Below are positions 7,909 through 17,164 of a DNA stretch of 64,000 nucleotides, in pieces (position 1 is the stretch's first letter; every line of letters starts with the position of its first letter). Made by a program: the position numbers and the translations under genes. A model generated the notes under the pieces. It saw nothing but the letters and a program-made list of their open reading frames with translations. It was not told the DNA's origin and ran no database searches. This stretch comes from UBA5195 sp034432755 (lineage in GTDB: Bacteria; Chloroflexota; Anaerolineae; Anaerolineales; Villigracilaceae): assembly GCA_034432755.1 (NCBI GenBank), contig DAOUBQ010000056.1:1-64000 (forward strand), given 5' to 3'.

Positions 7909-9034
7909 AATGACCGCTTCGCCTCGCAAAAAGACATTTCTATACAAATTGCAGATCGAACCGCGCCTTGAAACACCCCCTCGATGGTTTCCGGCAGCCG
8001 TCTCTCTGGCGGCGGTCTTCGTGGCCCTGGTTTTCGGCGGCATCGTCATCGCCGTGGTGGGCGGAAACCCGTTTGCCACATACGCGCATATTGCCAGGGC
8101 CTCGTTTGGCAGCCTGGGCGTACTTTCAGATACACTGGTCAAAGCCACGCCCATTTTGTTCACCGCGCTGGCTTGCTCGGTGGCCTTTCGGATGAGGCTG
8201 TGGAACATCGGCGCCGAGGGACAGTTCATCATGGGCGCGTTCGGCGCGAGCGTCATTGTGCTGGCCCCGGTGTTGCCCGCCCAAACTCCCGGCTGGATTT
8301 TCATCCCGGTCATGATACTGGCGGGAATCTTGGTCGGCGCCCTGTGGGGGTTCATTCCCGGCTATCTCAAAGCCAAATTAAACGTCAATGAAATTATCAG
8401 CAGCCTCATGCTCAATTACATTGCCATTTCATGGGTCAACTTCTGGATTTTTGGGGTCTGGTCTGAGGGCGGCTTCCAGATGAGTCCCAAATTCCCCGAT
8501 GCGGCCCGCCTGCCACGCCTGCTCGACCTGGCCAGCATCCTGCCTGCCACGCGCGGATTAACAACGCACCTGGGGCTGCTGATTGGCATTTTAGCAGCAG
8601 TCCTTTTGTGGTTTGCCATCTACCGCAGCAAATGGGGCTACGAAATTCGCCTGATTGGTGATAATGCCCAGGCCGCCAACTATGCGGGCATTGACATCCG
8701 TAAAAACATCATCCTGACCATGATGGTTTCAGGCGGGCTGGCCGGGCTAGGCGGGATGTCCGAAATCACCGGCGTGGTGATGCGCTTGCAGACTTCACCC
8801 ATCGCAGCCGGATACGGCTTCACCGGCATCATCGTGGCCTGGCTGGCAAAACTCAACCCACTAGCGGCCATTGTGGTCTCGATACTCTTCGGGGCGCTGC
8901 TGCTGGCCGGGCGCGAAATCCAGCCTTCGGGCATCCCTAAAATGATACAGGGGATTATCCTGGTCTGCCTGATTGCAAGCGACTTTTTCCTGCGCAACCA
9001 TGTGCGGATTGTCAAAGCCGGTGAGGAGGCCTGA
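7901..9034 (+). CDS. Nucleoside ABC transporter permease 1
   Basis: Inner-membrane subunit of the importer, 377 residues with about ten hydrophobic segments. The NIGAEGQFIMGAFGA stretch matches the BPD_transp_2 (branched-chain amino acid/sugar/nucleoside) permease family, and EIISSLMLNYIA and AAGYGFTGIIVAWL are further typical blocks. It overlaps the ATPase gene by eight bases and is preceded by a CAGGAG ribosome binding site. Together with the next gene it forms the heterodimeric channel of the Bmp-type transporter. Confidence 0.88.
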   Translation: MAEMTASPRKKTFLYKLQIEPRLETPPRWFPAAVSLAAVFVALVFGGIVIAVVGGNPFATYAHIARASFGSLGVLSDTLVKATPILFTALACSVAFRMRLWNIGAEGQFIMGAFGASVIVLAPVLPAQTPGWIFIPVMILAGILVGALWGFIPGYLKAKLNVNEIISSLMLNYIAISWVNFWIFGVWSEGGFQMSPKFPDAARLPRLLDLASILPATRGLTTHLGLLIGILAAVLLWFAIYRSKWGYEIRLIGDNAQAANYAGIDIRKNIILTMMVSGGLAGLGGMSEITGVVMRLQTSPIAAGYGFTGIIVAWLAKLNPLAAIVVSILFGALLLAGREIQPSGIPKMIQGIILVCLIASDFFLRNHVRIVKAGEEA

Positions 9035-9037
9035 TTC

Positions 9038-10006
9038 ATGGACCTCATCATCATCTTACAAGCAGGCGTCACCAGCGGCACAGTGCTGCTATTTGCCACC
9101 CTGGGCGAAATCCTGGTAGAACGCTCCGGCGTCATCAACCTGGGCGTCGAAGGCATGATGTTGCTCGGCGCAATGAGCGCTTTCAGTGTGGCGGTCTACA
9201 CAGGCAATCCCTGGCTGGGATTGCTGGTGGCGATGATTGTGGCCGGGCTCATCAGCCAGATTCATGCCTTCATCACCATCACCCTGCGCGCCGACCAGGT
9301 GGTGAGCGGACTTTCGCTAACCTTCTTGGGGACGGGCATTAGCCTGGTCTTTGGCGAAGGTCTCAGCAAAGCCGGAACGGTTTCGCTGTTGCCGAGCCTC
9401 TCCATTCCACTGCTCTCGCAAATCCCCTTCTTGGGGCCAATCTTTTTCACCAACCAGAGCATTCTGGTTTATCTTGGATATTTAATCACCCCGGCAGCCT
9501 GGTACTACATCAACCGCACCCGCCCCGGCTTGCACCTGCGGGCAGTGGGAGAATACCCCGCCGCAGCAGATGCACTGGGGATCAACGTCTTCAAAACCCG
9601 TTATCTGTACGTCTTCATCGGCGGAGTCTTTGCCGGGCTGGCCGGGGCAACCATCAGCCTGGCGATTTCTCCCGGCTGGTTCAGCGAACTGACCACCGCC
9701 GGGCAGGGTTGGATTGCGATTGGCCTGGTGATTTTCGCGCAGTGGGACCCCCTGCGTGCCATGCTCGGTTCCTATGCCTTTGGTGCGTTGCGCCGTCTCA
9801 TTCTCGACATTCAGGGACCAACCATGATTTTTGGGCTGGCCAACCCGTTCTATTACAACCCTTACTGGGGCTTCTTCCTGCAAATGCTGCCGTATGCCTT
9901 CACCGTCATCGTACTGATTCTCGGCTCGCGCGAAGCCATGCGAAAACGCCTGGGCGCCCCCGCTGCATTAGGAACACCCTATATACGCGGAGAGCGAGGA
10001 TTATAA
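9038..10006 (+). CDS. Nucleoside ABC transporter permease 2
   Basis: Second membrane subunit (322 residues), starting three bases after permease 1. GEILVERSGVINLGVEGMML is the hallmark block of the second permease of nucleoside-type (YufQ/NupC-like) ABC importers. The protein is hydrophobic throughout, with eight to nine membrane segments. It is the last gene of the operon and is followed within five bases by a strong bidirectional terminator shared with the convergent L,D-transpeptidase gene. Confidence 0.88.
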   Translation: MDLIIILQAGVTSGTVLLFATLGEILVERSGVINLGVEGMMLLGAMSAFSVAVYTGNPWLGLLVAMIVAGLISQIHAFITITLRADQVVSGLSLTFLGTGISLVFGEGLSKAGTVSLLPSLSIPLLSQIPFLGPIFFTNQSILVYLGYLITPAAWYYINRTRPGLHLRAVGEYPAAADALGINVFKTRYLYVFIGGVFAGLAGATISLAISPGWFSELTTAGQGWIAIGLVIFAQWDPLRAMLGSYAFGALRRLILDIQGPTMIFGLANPFYYNPYWGFFLQMLPYAFTVIVLILGSREAMRKRLGAPAALGTPYIRGERGL

Positions 10007-10010
10007 AAAA

Positions 10011-10047
10011 ACATCCCGAAGGCTCACAAACCTTCGGGATGTTTTTT
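10011..10047. terminator. Bidirectional terminator between convergent genes
   Basis: ACATCCCGAAGG (10011-10022) pairs perfectly with CCTTCGGGATGT (10031-10042) around an eight-base loop. Six T follow on the plus strand and an A-run precedes it (T on the minus strand). It serves the transporter operon and the L,D-transpeptidase gene. Confidence 0.85.
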
Positions 10048-10049
10048 GA

Positions 10050-11201
10050 TTAGAACACCCTTTGCGTTGACTTAACCACCGTGCCATGCTCTGGCAGGCT
10101 GCGGCGTTCCTCTCCCGCCGCCAGTGAGACATACGGAGTGGTCCAGCGGAAAATCCATTTAGCATCTTCGGGCCTGACGTTAACGCAGCCATGCGAGCGC
10201 GGCTCGCCATAAGCATTATGCCAGTGCGCCCCATGAATGGCAACCCCCCCCTGAATGTAAGTACACCAGGGAACGGCGGGCGTAGAATAACCCGAAGCCT
10301 CACTTCCGGCAGTCATATTTTTTGAGATAATCTTCCAGTGAGTCAACAACGTGCCGGTGGGGGTGGCGTAGGTATCAGTAATTTGCCCGGTGGCAGGGTC
10401 GAACACCTGCCCGCTCGCAATGCGGCAAAAGAAGACCTCCCGTCCGGCTTCGTAGCACGATAAGGTCTGAAAATCGAGATTGATGGCAATCGTTTTGTCG
10501 TTGGGGTCTACATCTGGGCTAATCATTGAAACATCCTCATCAGTCAGCACCTTAAAAGCCGCGCCATCGGCCCAGTAAAACTCGTTATAAGCGCCGTAGC
10601 CATAGCCGCGTCCATTGGCATCCTCATTCCAACGGTATTCTACAAAGCCATTGCTGGTGCGTATCTTATCTATCCAAACCACCTGCCCATAATACAGACG
10701 CGGAGGGAAGTTATACTTGATATGGTCGAGCAGCCAGGGAGAGACGACATTGCCCTCGTGAGCCAAATCAACATACGGCACAGTCACCTCGGCCCAAAAG
10801 CCGTTTTGCCCAGCAGGGATTTCAGTGATGGGTGTGTTGGGCAGGTTGCGGGTCGGCTGCACCATCGAACCATAAATGTAGCCTTCGGGGGTTTGGACAT
10901 ACTTCTGATTAGAAAGGCCGCCCACCACATTGCCGACCACCTCGCGCTCCCAAACCACCAGTTCATCCGCATTCAGTTTGCGGATGGAATTATTCTGAAC
11001 CGGGGCATTCGTGGGGCTGCTGCGCAGATCAATGTTGGTATCCACCACCCGCCCAATCACAGGACTGTTCGGGAACTGCGGCAAGCGCTTAGGACTGGAA
11101 AAGGCTTCCAGGCCGGGCAAGCGATACGGGTTAAACGCCAGCGCGCCCAGCCCCAGCGCAGAGAGTTTCAGAAAATCGCGTCGAGAGAGTTTTCGGTTCA
11201 T
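10050..11201 (-). CDS. L,D-transpeptidase (YkuD family) with Tat signal and SH3-like domain
   Basis: Envelope enzyme expected to form or remodel peptidoglycan L,D-crosslinks. The 383-residue product begins with a twin-arginine signal (SRRDFLKLSALGLGALAF, residues 6-23), so export would be folded through Tat. An SH3b-like segment follows (about 45-130, containing DLRSSP and GYIYGSMVQP). The C-terminal YkuD catalytic domain has HGAHWH and SHGCVNVR, with the Cys nucleophile near residue 340. Chloroflexota are mostly monoderm, so secretion to the cell wall is the likely outcome. A TAAAAT box lies on the minus strand at 11267-11262, about 60 bases before the ATG. The gene is divergent from the nucleoside hydrolase gene. 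Confidence 0.9.
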   Translation of the reverse strand: MNRKLSRRDFLKLSALGLGALAFNPYRLPGLEAFSSPKRLPQFPNSPVIGRVVDTNIDLRSSPTNAPVQNNSIRKLNADELVVWEREVVGNVVGGLSNQKYVQTPEGYIYGSMVQPTRNLPNTPITEIPAGQNGFWAEVTVPYVDLAHEGNVVSPWLLDHIKYNFPPRLYYGQVVWIDKIRTSNGFVEYRWNEDANGRGYGYGAYNEFYWADGAAFKVLTDEDVSMISPDVDPNDKTIAINLDFQTLSCYEAGREVFFCRIASGQVFDPATGQITDTYATPTGTLLTHWKIISKNMTAGSEASGYSTPAVPWCTYIQGGVAIHGAHWHNAYGEPRSHGCVNVRPEDAKWIFRWTTPYVSLAAGEERRSLPEHGTVVKSTQRVF

Positions 11202-11261
11202 TCATGCACCTTTCAAAACGGACTCCAACGTCTCCCAATGTTGGCTTCCGGTTTTTAGAGA

Positions 11262-11267
11262 ATTTTA
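11262..11267 (-). promoter_or_regulatory. -10 box (TAAAAT) of the L,D-transpeptidase gene
   Basis: GGGTAAAATTC on the minus strand, about 60 bases upstream of the ATG at 11201. No convincing -35 element is visible. Confidence 0.4.
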
Positions 11268-11346
11268 CCCGACTTTTCAGGCCACTCCCCAGCGGCTACA
11301 CAGGTTGACGTTGAAATTGCTGCCAGGAAAAAACATTCAAAGGAAG

Positions 11347-11352
11347 TAAAAT
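11347..11352 (+). promoter_or_regulatory. -10 box (TAAAAT) of the nucleoside hydrolase gene
   Basis: AGTAAAATACAGCC at this site closely resembles the tRNA-Glu promoter -10 region (GATAAAATACAGCC at 49302). It would give a leader of about 115 bases to the ATG at 11472. Confidence 0.4.
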
Positions 11353-11471
11353 ACAGCCTGCTTTAATTACCCATGAATCGCCTGCAAACACCAATCAAAC
11401 CCGAAGGTCTCCAAGAGACACGCGGTGAATTTCTGTCATTTGCAAGGTAGAAAAACAAACAAAAAATCTCT

Positions 11472-12443
11472 ATGCCCAAACGAATCTTACTCGATACAGA
11501 CCCCGGAATTGATGACGCTCTCGCCATTCTGTTGGCGCTGGCCTCGCCCGAACTCTCGCTCGAAGGCTTGAGCGTGGTACACGGCAACTGCTCGCTCGAA
11601 CAGGCCGCCACCAATGCCCTCTCCGTGCTGCAACTGGCGGGCGCGAGCCATATCCCCGTGGCGCGCGGCTGCGAAGTGCCGCTCGTCCAGCCCTCGCTGT
11701 TGGCCCCCGAAACGCACGGCGAGACCGGCATTGGCTACGCCCGCCCCCCCAGGCCGGTAACGCCGCCGGTTTCCCAACACGCCGTTGATTTCCTGATAGA
11801 GAAAATCCTGGCCGCGCCCGGAGAATACACCCTGGCCGCCATCGGCCCGCTGACCAATGTGGCAATAGCAATCCGCAAGGAGCCGCGCATCATCTCCGCC
11901 ATCAAAGAGATGGTCATCATGGGCGGTGCCATTCGTCACCAGGGCAACACCACCCCGCTGGCCGAGTTCAACACCTACGTGGACCCGCACGCGGCGCACA
12001 TCGTTTACCATTCCGGCCTCCCCATTACGCTCGTGCCGCTGGATGTCACCTACCAATGCATCCTAACCCCTGCCGATGTGACTCGGCTGCTCAAGATTAA
12101 CTCACCCATCACCCGCTTCATTGCCGATTCCACCCGCTTTTACATGGAATTTCACGATTCGTATCAAAAAATAGAGGGCTGCGTCATCAACGACCCGCTG
12201 GCCCTGGCGTTGACGTTCGCGCCAGAATTATGTGACTATGAAGAACATTTCGTCAATATAGACATCCAGGGCGGGGTTTCGATGGGTAAAACCTTCGCCG
12301 ATTTCTACCAGATGACCAGCAAGCCCGCCAACATGAAAATTGCGCTCGGCGTACGGGCGCGGGAATTTATTGAATTGTTCCTGCAAAGAATAGAGACCTT
12401 CGCAGGCAAGTTGCCCACAAGCGATGGAAGATCGAAAAAATAG
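11472..12443 (+). CDS. Inosine/uridine-preferring nucleoside hydrolase
   Basis: Cytoplasmic enzyme that cleaves the N-glycosidic bond of ribonucleosides to base plus ribose. The 323-residue length fits the IUNH family. The N-terminal DTDPGIDDALA (residues 8-18) is the diagnostic calcium-binding cluster, and MGGAI with NTYVDPHAA are further conserved blocks (the family consensus is N-x-x-x-DPEAA; here the Glu is His). It follows the Bmp-type importer at 5-10 kb, so together they could import and hydrolyse nucleosides. Base preference cannot be inferred. The stop codon overlaps the first base of the terminator hairpin of the convergent proline dehydrogenase gene. Confidence 0.92.
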   Translation: MPKRILLDTDPGIDDALAILLALASPELSLEGLSVVHGNCSLEQAATNALSVLQLAGASHIPVARGCEVPLVQPSLLAPETHGETGIGYARPPRPVTPPVSQHAVDFLIEKILAAPGEYTLAAIGPLTNVAIAIRKEPRIISAIKEMVIMGGAIRHQGNTTPLAEFNTYVDPHAAHIVYHSGLPITLVPLDVTYQCILTPADVTRLLKINSPITRFIADSTRFYMEFHDSYQKIEGCVINDPLALALTFAPELCDYEEHFVNIDIQGGVSMGKTFADFYQMTSKPANMKIALGVRAREFIELFLQRIETFAGKLPTSDGRSKK

Positions 12444-12463
12444 GGCGAGATAATATCTCGCCC
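12435..12463 (-). terminator. Terminator of the proline dehydrogenase gene
   Basis: GGGCGAGAT (12443-12451) pairs perfectly with ATCTCGCCC (12455-12463) around a three-base loop. On the minus strand it is followed by a run of six T (complement of 12440-12435). Confidence 0.75.
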
Positions 12464-12519
12464 TCCCAATTCAGCCTGCGTCCTTTTGTAGACCGTCTCA
12501 ACATTCAGAAACCGAAGGT

Positions 12520-13482
12520 CTATTTTTTGAAGAAATTCGAGACAAAGAACCAGATATTGGCCGGGCGCTCGGCCAAGCGGCGCATAAAATAGGGATACCA
12601 ATGTGTGCCAAAGGGGACGTACACCCGCACCGGGTAGCCTTCCTGGGCAAGTTCTTCCTGCAAATCGCGCCGAATGCCATAAAGCATCTGGAATTCCATG
12701 CCAGTTTTTGGCAAACCCACTTTATCGGCATACGCCTTCGCAAAGGCAATCCGCTTCTCGTCATGCGTGGCGATGGCCGGAATGGCCGGAATGCGCCCAT
12801 CGGGGCTGATTTCGGTCTTTCGGGCCAGCGAAGCGTCAATCAAAATGGAGGCCAGGGTGTCGTAATTGGCGTCCACGTCGGCTTTTTTGGGGTAAGCGAC
12901 CTCGGGCGGTTCTTTATAAGCGCCCTTAATCAGCCGGAAGGTCGTCCCCTTTTCAAGCAAAGCGCGCACATCGCCCTCGGCCCGGTACAAATACGATTGC
13001 ACGGCCATTCCCACCGTTTTTGGGGTAAAGCCGCTGGCAAGTTGCTCCTGGTAAAACTGAATGGTCTGATCCACCCAGGGGCTATCTTCAATGTCAATAC
13101 GGATAAAATTACCATATTCCCTGGCCCGCTCCAAAATGCGCGTCAGGTTGGCGCGGCAGACTTCGTCCTCCAACCCCATCCCAATTTGAGACAACTTAAT
13201 CGAGACGTTGGAACGCACACCCGCCTGATGAACACTGTCTAGCACGGCCAGAATGCCATCGGCAGCGCGATTCGCTTCTTCGGGCGTGGAAGTATGTTCG
13301 CCCAACTGGTCAAGCGTGGCATTGATGCCCTTCTCGTTGAGCGCTTTGACAACCCGAATGGCGTCTTCGATGGTAGAACCGGCCACAAAGCGTGAAGCAG
13401 CCTTCCACGCAACGCTCCACCCCGTGAACATGTTTTGCGCCCAGGCAGATTTAGAAAGGTAAATCAGAAAACTCCGAAGCAT
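12520..13482 (-). CDS. Proline dehydrogenase (monofunctional)
   Basis: FAD-dependent enzyme oxidising proline to pyrroline-5-carboxylate, probably membrane-associated. The 320-residue monofunctional length is as in Thermus and Bacillus. LDQLGEHTS (strand 1), SIKLSQIG, IDIEDSPW and the C-terminal LYGIRRDLQ with YVPFGTHWYPYFMRRLAERP match the family, including the Arg-Arg pair that binds the proline carboxylate. No pyrroline-5-carboxylate dehydrogenase gene is in the window, so the second step must be encoded elsewhere. The gene is a single transcription unit with its own terminator. Confidence 0.92.
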   Translation of the reverse strand: MLRSFLIYLSKSAWAQNMFTGWSVAWKAASRFVAGSTIEDAIRVVKALNEKGINATLDQLGEHTSTPEEANRAADGILAVLDSVHQAGVRSNVSIKLSQIGMGLEDEVCRANLTRILERAREYGNFIRIDIEDSPWVDQTIQFYQEQLASGFTPKTVGMAVQSYLYRAEGDVRALLEKGTTFRLIKGAYKEPPEVAYPKKADVDANYDTLASILIDASLARKTEISPDGRIPAIPAIATHDEKRIAFAKAYADKVGLPKTGMEFQMLYGIRRDLQEELAQEGYPVRVYVPFGTHWYPYFMRRLAERPANIWFFVSNFFKK

Positions 13483-13650
13483 GGCGACCTCGTTTAGCAG
13501 ATTAGAAATTGCAAAAGCGGACCAAATTCATTGCAAAACCTGTCTGTGTTATACTCTTGAGCGGTTAATAACGCAAGTATAGACTGACATAAACTATGAG
13601 TGACAAATGAACCATTTCGATATCGCTTTCACCGGTAATTCGGAGGCCCT

Positions 13651-15141
13651 GTGAGAGTCGTCCGCGATACATCCTTCGTCCTACGCTGGATTTCCCTTTT
13701 ATTCATTGCCGCGGCCATCGTGCTGACGATGGTTGAACTGACCACCTATTCCCGCCTGCGCGCTAACTACCCGACCGGGATGACGATTGCCGGGGTAGCC
13801 GTTGGCGGCGTGGACCCACAAACCGCCACCCAGCGACTGTTACAGGTATACGACACCCCCATCGAAATCCAGTATGCCGGGGCAATCATTCACATGGACC
13901 CCAGCCTGGCCGGTTTCCAAATTGACACCGAGGCGATGCTGGCCGCCGCCGATTTACAACGCACCGGCAGTTCGTTTTGGGGAGGGTTTTGGAATTACCT
14001 GTGGAACCAGCAAACCCCGACCACCGATGTCCCGCTGATAGCCACCCTCAACGAAGACCGGTTGCGCGCCTACCTGCGTGATGAAATCGCTCCCCGTTAC
14101 GACATACCCGCCGTGGCTGCCCAGCCCATCCCCGGCCAGCCGACCTTCACCGCCGGAACAACCGGCCAGGAACTGGATGCCAATCGCGCCGTTATTCTCA
14201 TTGAGGACGCGCTGCGCTCCCCAACCAACCGTTCCGTTGCGCTCACCTTTCAACGCACCGACCCAGGCCGCCCCCCGCTCCAAAACCTGGAAACGCTGCT
14301 CAAACAAATCATCGAACTGAGCAAGTTTGACGGCGTAGTCGGCGTATATATGCTTGACCTGCAAAATGGCGCGGAAATCCACTTCGGCTACAACCGCCTC
14401 CAGCCCATCCCGGTTGAGCCAGAGATCGCCTTTACCGCTTCCAGCACCATTAAAATTCCCATTCTCGTCTCAACCTATAAAAACCTTGGGCCGATTCTGG
14501 ATGAATCCATCACCGCCGATGTGTTAGAAATGGTCACCAAATCAGAAAACCCGGCCTCCGACCGTTTGATGGACCGCATTGCCTCAGGGCGCGGGCCGCT
14601 GGTCGTCACCGAAGATATGCGCGCCCTCGGGCTAGAAAACACCTTCATTGCCGGATATTTCTATGACCGCGCGCCCTTGCTCCAGGTATTCAAAACGCCC
14701 TCTAATCAACGCACGGATGTGATCACCTCCCCCGATATTTACAACCAGACCACGCCCTCCGAAATGGGCGCGCTGCTTGCCGATATTTACCAATGCGCCC
14801 AAAACGGCGGCGGCGCGCTGGTGGCGGCCTTTCCAGGCAAAATTGACCAGGCCGCCTGCCAGCAAATGATAGAGTACCTGAAACGCGACAAAATCGGCGT
14901 CCTGCTCGAAGCGGGCATCCCCGATGGAACCCAAATCGCCCACAAACACGGTTGGATTAGCGGCCCATCCGGCATTATCCAGAACATCTCCGACGCAGGC
15001 ATCGTCTATACCCCTGGCGGCAACTACGTCATTGTCGTCTTCGTCTACCATCCCGTCCAAACGGTGTGGGAACCAGTTTCGGGCATGATTGCCCAAATCT
15101 CCCAAGCCGTTTACAACTACTTCAACCTGCCCATGCAGTAA
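13651..15141 (+). CDS. Envelope serine hydrolase: VanW-type binding domain plus class A beta-lactamase-like domain
   Basis: The 496-residue product has one N-terminal membrane anchor (residues about 12-32). A peptidoglycan-binding-4/YoaR-like domain follows (GMTIAGVAVGGVD onward, to about 200). The C-terminal half (about 205-490) is a class A beta-lactamase-type serine hydrolase, with nucleophile motif STIK (SxxK) in the block ASSTIKIPIL and HKHGW in the KTG position. Such proteins in Gram-positive and Chloroflexota genomes are cell-wall or penicillin-binding-like hydrolases rather than resistance enzymes. The start is GTG, supported by CGGAGG five bases upstream. A TATACT box at 13550-13555 is a candidate -10. 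The DUF4230 gene follows 150 bases downstream. Confidence 0.82.
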   Translation: MRVVRDTSFVLRWISLLFIAAAIVLTMVELTTYSRLRANYPTGMTIAGVAVGGVDPQTATQRLLQVYDTPIEIQYAGAIIHMDPSLAGFQIDTEAMLAAADLQRTGSSFWGGFWNYLWNQQTPTTDVPLIATLNEDRLRAYLRDEIAPRYDIPAVAAQPIPGQPTFTAGTTGQELDANRAVILIEDALRSPTNRSVALTFQRTDPGRPPLQNLETLLKQIIELSKFDGVVGVYMLDLQNGAEIHFGYNRLQPIPVEPEIAFTASSTIKIPILVSTYKNLGPILDESITADVLEMVTKSENPASDRLMDRIASGRGPLVVTEDMRALGLENTFIAGYFYDRAPLLQVFKTPSNQRTDVITSPDIYNQTTPSEMGALLADIYQCAQNGGGALVAAFPGKIDQAACQQMIEYLKRDKIGVLLEAGIPDGTQIAHKHGWISGPSGIIQNISDAGIVYTPGGNYVIVVFVYHPVQTVWEPVSGMIAQISQAVYNYFNLPMQ

Positions 15142-15292
15142 GACGCCAAAAGCATGTGCGCGGCGTAGACATCTTCAAAGTCTGTGACGGTCTCATCAGC
15201 GAGAAACTGTCATACGTCAAAGGGTAGTATAGTCCGATTTTCTGGATTAAACTTGCCAGACAGACCTGCCACGAAGGCCCAAGGAGCAAACT

Positions 15293-15961
15293 ATGAATGG
15301 AAAATCAATTGTCTTCTTCCTGCTAGTCGTCTTGTTGCTGCTGGCAGGCATAGCCTACCTGGTCAACTCTATCCAACAAACGGCGCAAAGCGGCCTCGAA
15401 CGCGCCGTTGCGCCCTTCGAGCAAAGCAACGCCGCCCTGCAAACCCAGGTTTCGCAATTGATGAACCCCACCCCCACCATCATCCCCGACCCGGTGACCT
15501 ACATTCAGGAAGTGCGCGCCCTGGCCCGCCTTGAAACCATTCAATACACGGTCGAAAAAGTCATCACGGCCGAAGTGGGGCAGGGCAACTTCAACTTCCT
15601 GTTTGGCGACACGCTCCTGTTCGTGGCGCATGGCATTGCCATTGCAGGCATTGACATGGGCAAAATCCAGCCGCAAGATATGGTGTTGGTCAATGGCGTG
15701 CTTAATGTGCGCCTGCCCCCCGCCGAACTATTCGTCGTCACGCTCGACAACAACAAATCCTACGTCTACCGGCGCGATACAGGCATTCTGACCAAACAAA
15801 CAGTTGACCTGGAGACCCTGGCGCGTCAACGCGCCGAAGAAGAGATTCAAAAAGCCGTCCTCGAGGACGGCATTCTGAACCAGGCCCAAAACAATGCCGA
15901 GTTGTTCCTATACAAGTTCTTCCAATCGCTCGGCTACCGGGATGTGGTGTTTATAAAGTAA
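15293..15961 (+). CDS. DUF4230 membrane-anchored protein
   Basis: The 222-residue protein has an N-terminal membrane helix (residues about 5-22), a Gln-rich linker, and a DUF4230 domain from about 70 onward (RLETIQYTVEKVI, FLFGDTLLFVAHGIAIAGIDM, ALYVRLPPAELF-like block). The family has no established function. It occurs in many Gram-positives as an extracytoplasmic domain with a coiled helical tail, here ARQRAEEEIQ near the C-terminus. AAGGAG before the ATG supports the start. Its only same-strand neighbour is the serine hydrolase upstream, so an envelope role is inferred. Confidence 0.8.
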   Translation: MNGKSIVFFLLVVLLLLAGIAYLVNSIQQTAQSGLERAVAPFEQSNAALQTQVSQLMNPTPTIIPDPVTYIQEVRALARLETIQYTVEKVITAEVGQGNFNFLFGDTLLFVAHGIAIAGIDMGKIQPQDMVLVNGVLNVRLPPAELFVVTLDNNKSYVYRRDTGILTKQTVDLETLARQRAEEEIQKAVLEDGILNQAQNNAELFLYKFFQSLGYRDVVFIK

Positions 15962-15979
15962 CGCAGGATTCATACCGCG

Positions 15980-16795
15980 CTACGCCCGCTCCGTCCAACT
16001 GGGGTGGGCGTATTTATTTTGGAGAAGGTCTTCCGCATGGGCAACTTCCGCCCCGCTCAATTCTCCGCGCTCTAACCTGATTCCTAGCTCACGCTGAAAC
16101 GACTCGACCAGTGCCTGGGCCGCCGTTTCCCAATCAATCTCCCAACCCAGAACACCTGTAACAGTCGTGGCGCGTTGGAGCAGTTTTTCGCCCGCCGCCG
16201 CCCGCGCTTGCTCATCCGCAAAGAAAAGCACCTGGGTAATGCGCGTCAGGTCACCGGTCAGCGGCAGCGTGCCATGCTGTAACACGCCCTCGCGTTTGCG
16301 CGCCTGGGCCGAACCGATGAGTTTCTTCCCATTCACCACAATTTCATACGCCGAAGGGGCTTCAAAACAAACCGGGCCTTTGGCCGCCCCAGTGGCGGGC
16401 GCATATTCGGCCATCTCAACCGGGATTCCAAGCGCGCGCACCCCGGCCACCAAGGCCTTTGCCAGGCGCTGGTAACTCTCCAAAATGCTGCCCTGCATGA
16501 GCGGGTGGTCGAGCGGCGCCGTCACCGAATAGGTCAACTCCTCGGTGTGCAAAATCGCGCGTCCGCCCGTCGCCCGGCGGACGACCTCCCAGCCGCGCGC
16601 AGTCAGGCGGTCCAGGTCCACATCGGCAAAGGGCTGGGCATATCCTAACGAAAGGCAGGGCGGGTTCCAGGCATACAGCCGCAGAGTCGGCAGTGATTGA
16701 CCGCACCCGGCGGTTCCTAAAATGGCCTCATCAACAGCCATGTTCCAGGCCCCGCGCGCGGGCGGGGTGATGAGCAGTCTCCAAATGTCGGTCAT
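15980..16795 (-). CDS. Lipoate-protein ligase/octanoyltransferase family protein
   Basis: Transfers lipoate or octanoate to lipoyl domains of 2-oxoacid dehydrogenases or GcvH. The 271-residue product begins with the typical W-x-L-L-x-T-P-P-x-x-G-x-x-N-M-A-x-D-E pattern, then RRATGGRAILH (about 73-83) and the lysine motif NGKKLIGSAQ. A Cys in the block VCFEAPSAYEIV sits where LipM-type octanoyltransferases carry their acyl-thioester nucleophile, so LipM-like amidotransferase activity is more likely than ATP-dependent ligation. It lies 75 bases downstream of acylphosphatase on the same strand and may be transcribed with it. Confidence 0.85.
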   Translation of the reverse strand: MTDIWRLLITPPARGAWNMAVDEAILGTAGCGQSLPTLRLYAWNPPCLSLGYAQPFADVDLDRLTARGWEVVRRATGGRAILHTEELTYSVTAPLDHPLMQGSILESYQRLAKALVAGVRALGIPVEMAEYAPATGAAKGPVCFEAPSAYEIVVNGKKLIGSAQARKREGVLQHGTLPLTGDLTRITQVLFFADEQARAAAGEKLLQRATTVTGVLGWEIDWETAAQALVESFQRELGIRLERGELSGAEVAHAEDLLQNKYAHPSWTERA

Positions 16796-16870
16796 ATTCC
16801 TCTATGGAGTGCAAGGGCTTGCCCCTGCGATGTATTTTGGAGCGCGGCAGGCAAACCTGCAAACTCCACG

Positions 16871-17164
16871 TTAGCGCGACGAGCGCATCTCGAAGCGAGA
16901 AAATTCGCCCGTTGGGGTTTCTTCTTCGACCTGGCAATCGTCAACCCGCGACATGCGAGGGCCAGATTTTAAGGCTTCGAGAAAGGCCTCCAGCGCGGCG
17001 CGCTCACCCTCGGCCACCGCCTCAACCGTATCCCAGCCGACGTTGCGAACCCAGCCGGTCAGCCCCAGCCGTTCGGACGAATCGATGACAAAAGCGCGGA
17101 ATCCAACCCCCTGCACCCGCCCCCGCGCCCAGGCATGGATGCGACCCCGTTCGTTTTCAGCCAT
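16871..17164 (-). CDS. acyP: Acylphosphatase
   Basis: Small cytoplasmic enzyme hydrolysing acyl phosphates. GRVQGVGFR near the N-terminus holds the phosphate-binding loop and catalytic Arg, and GWVRN holds the catalytic Asn. The 97-residue length from the ATG at 17164 fits the family. A longer reading from 17191 would add nine non-conserved residues. The start overlaps the end of the peptidase gene by eight bases, so the two are translationally coupled. Confidence 0.93.
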   Translation of the reverse strand: MAENERGRIHAWARGRVQGVGFRAFVIDSSERLGLTGWVRNVGWDTVEAVAEGERAALEAFLEALKSGPRMSRVDDCQVEEETPTGEFSRFEMRSSR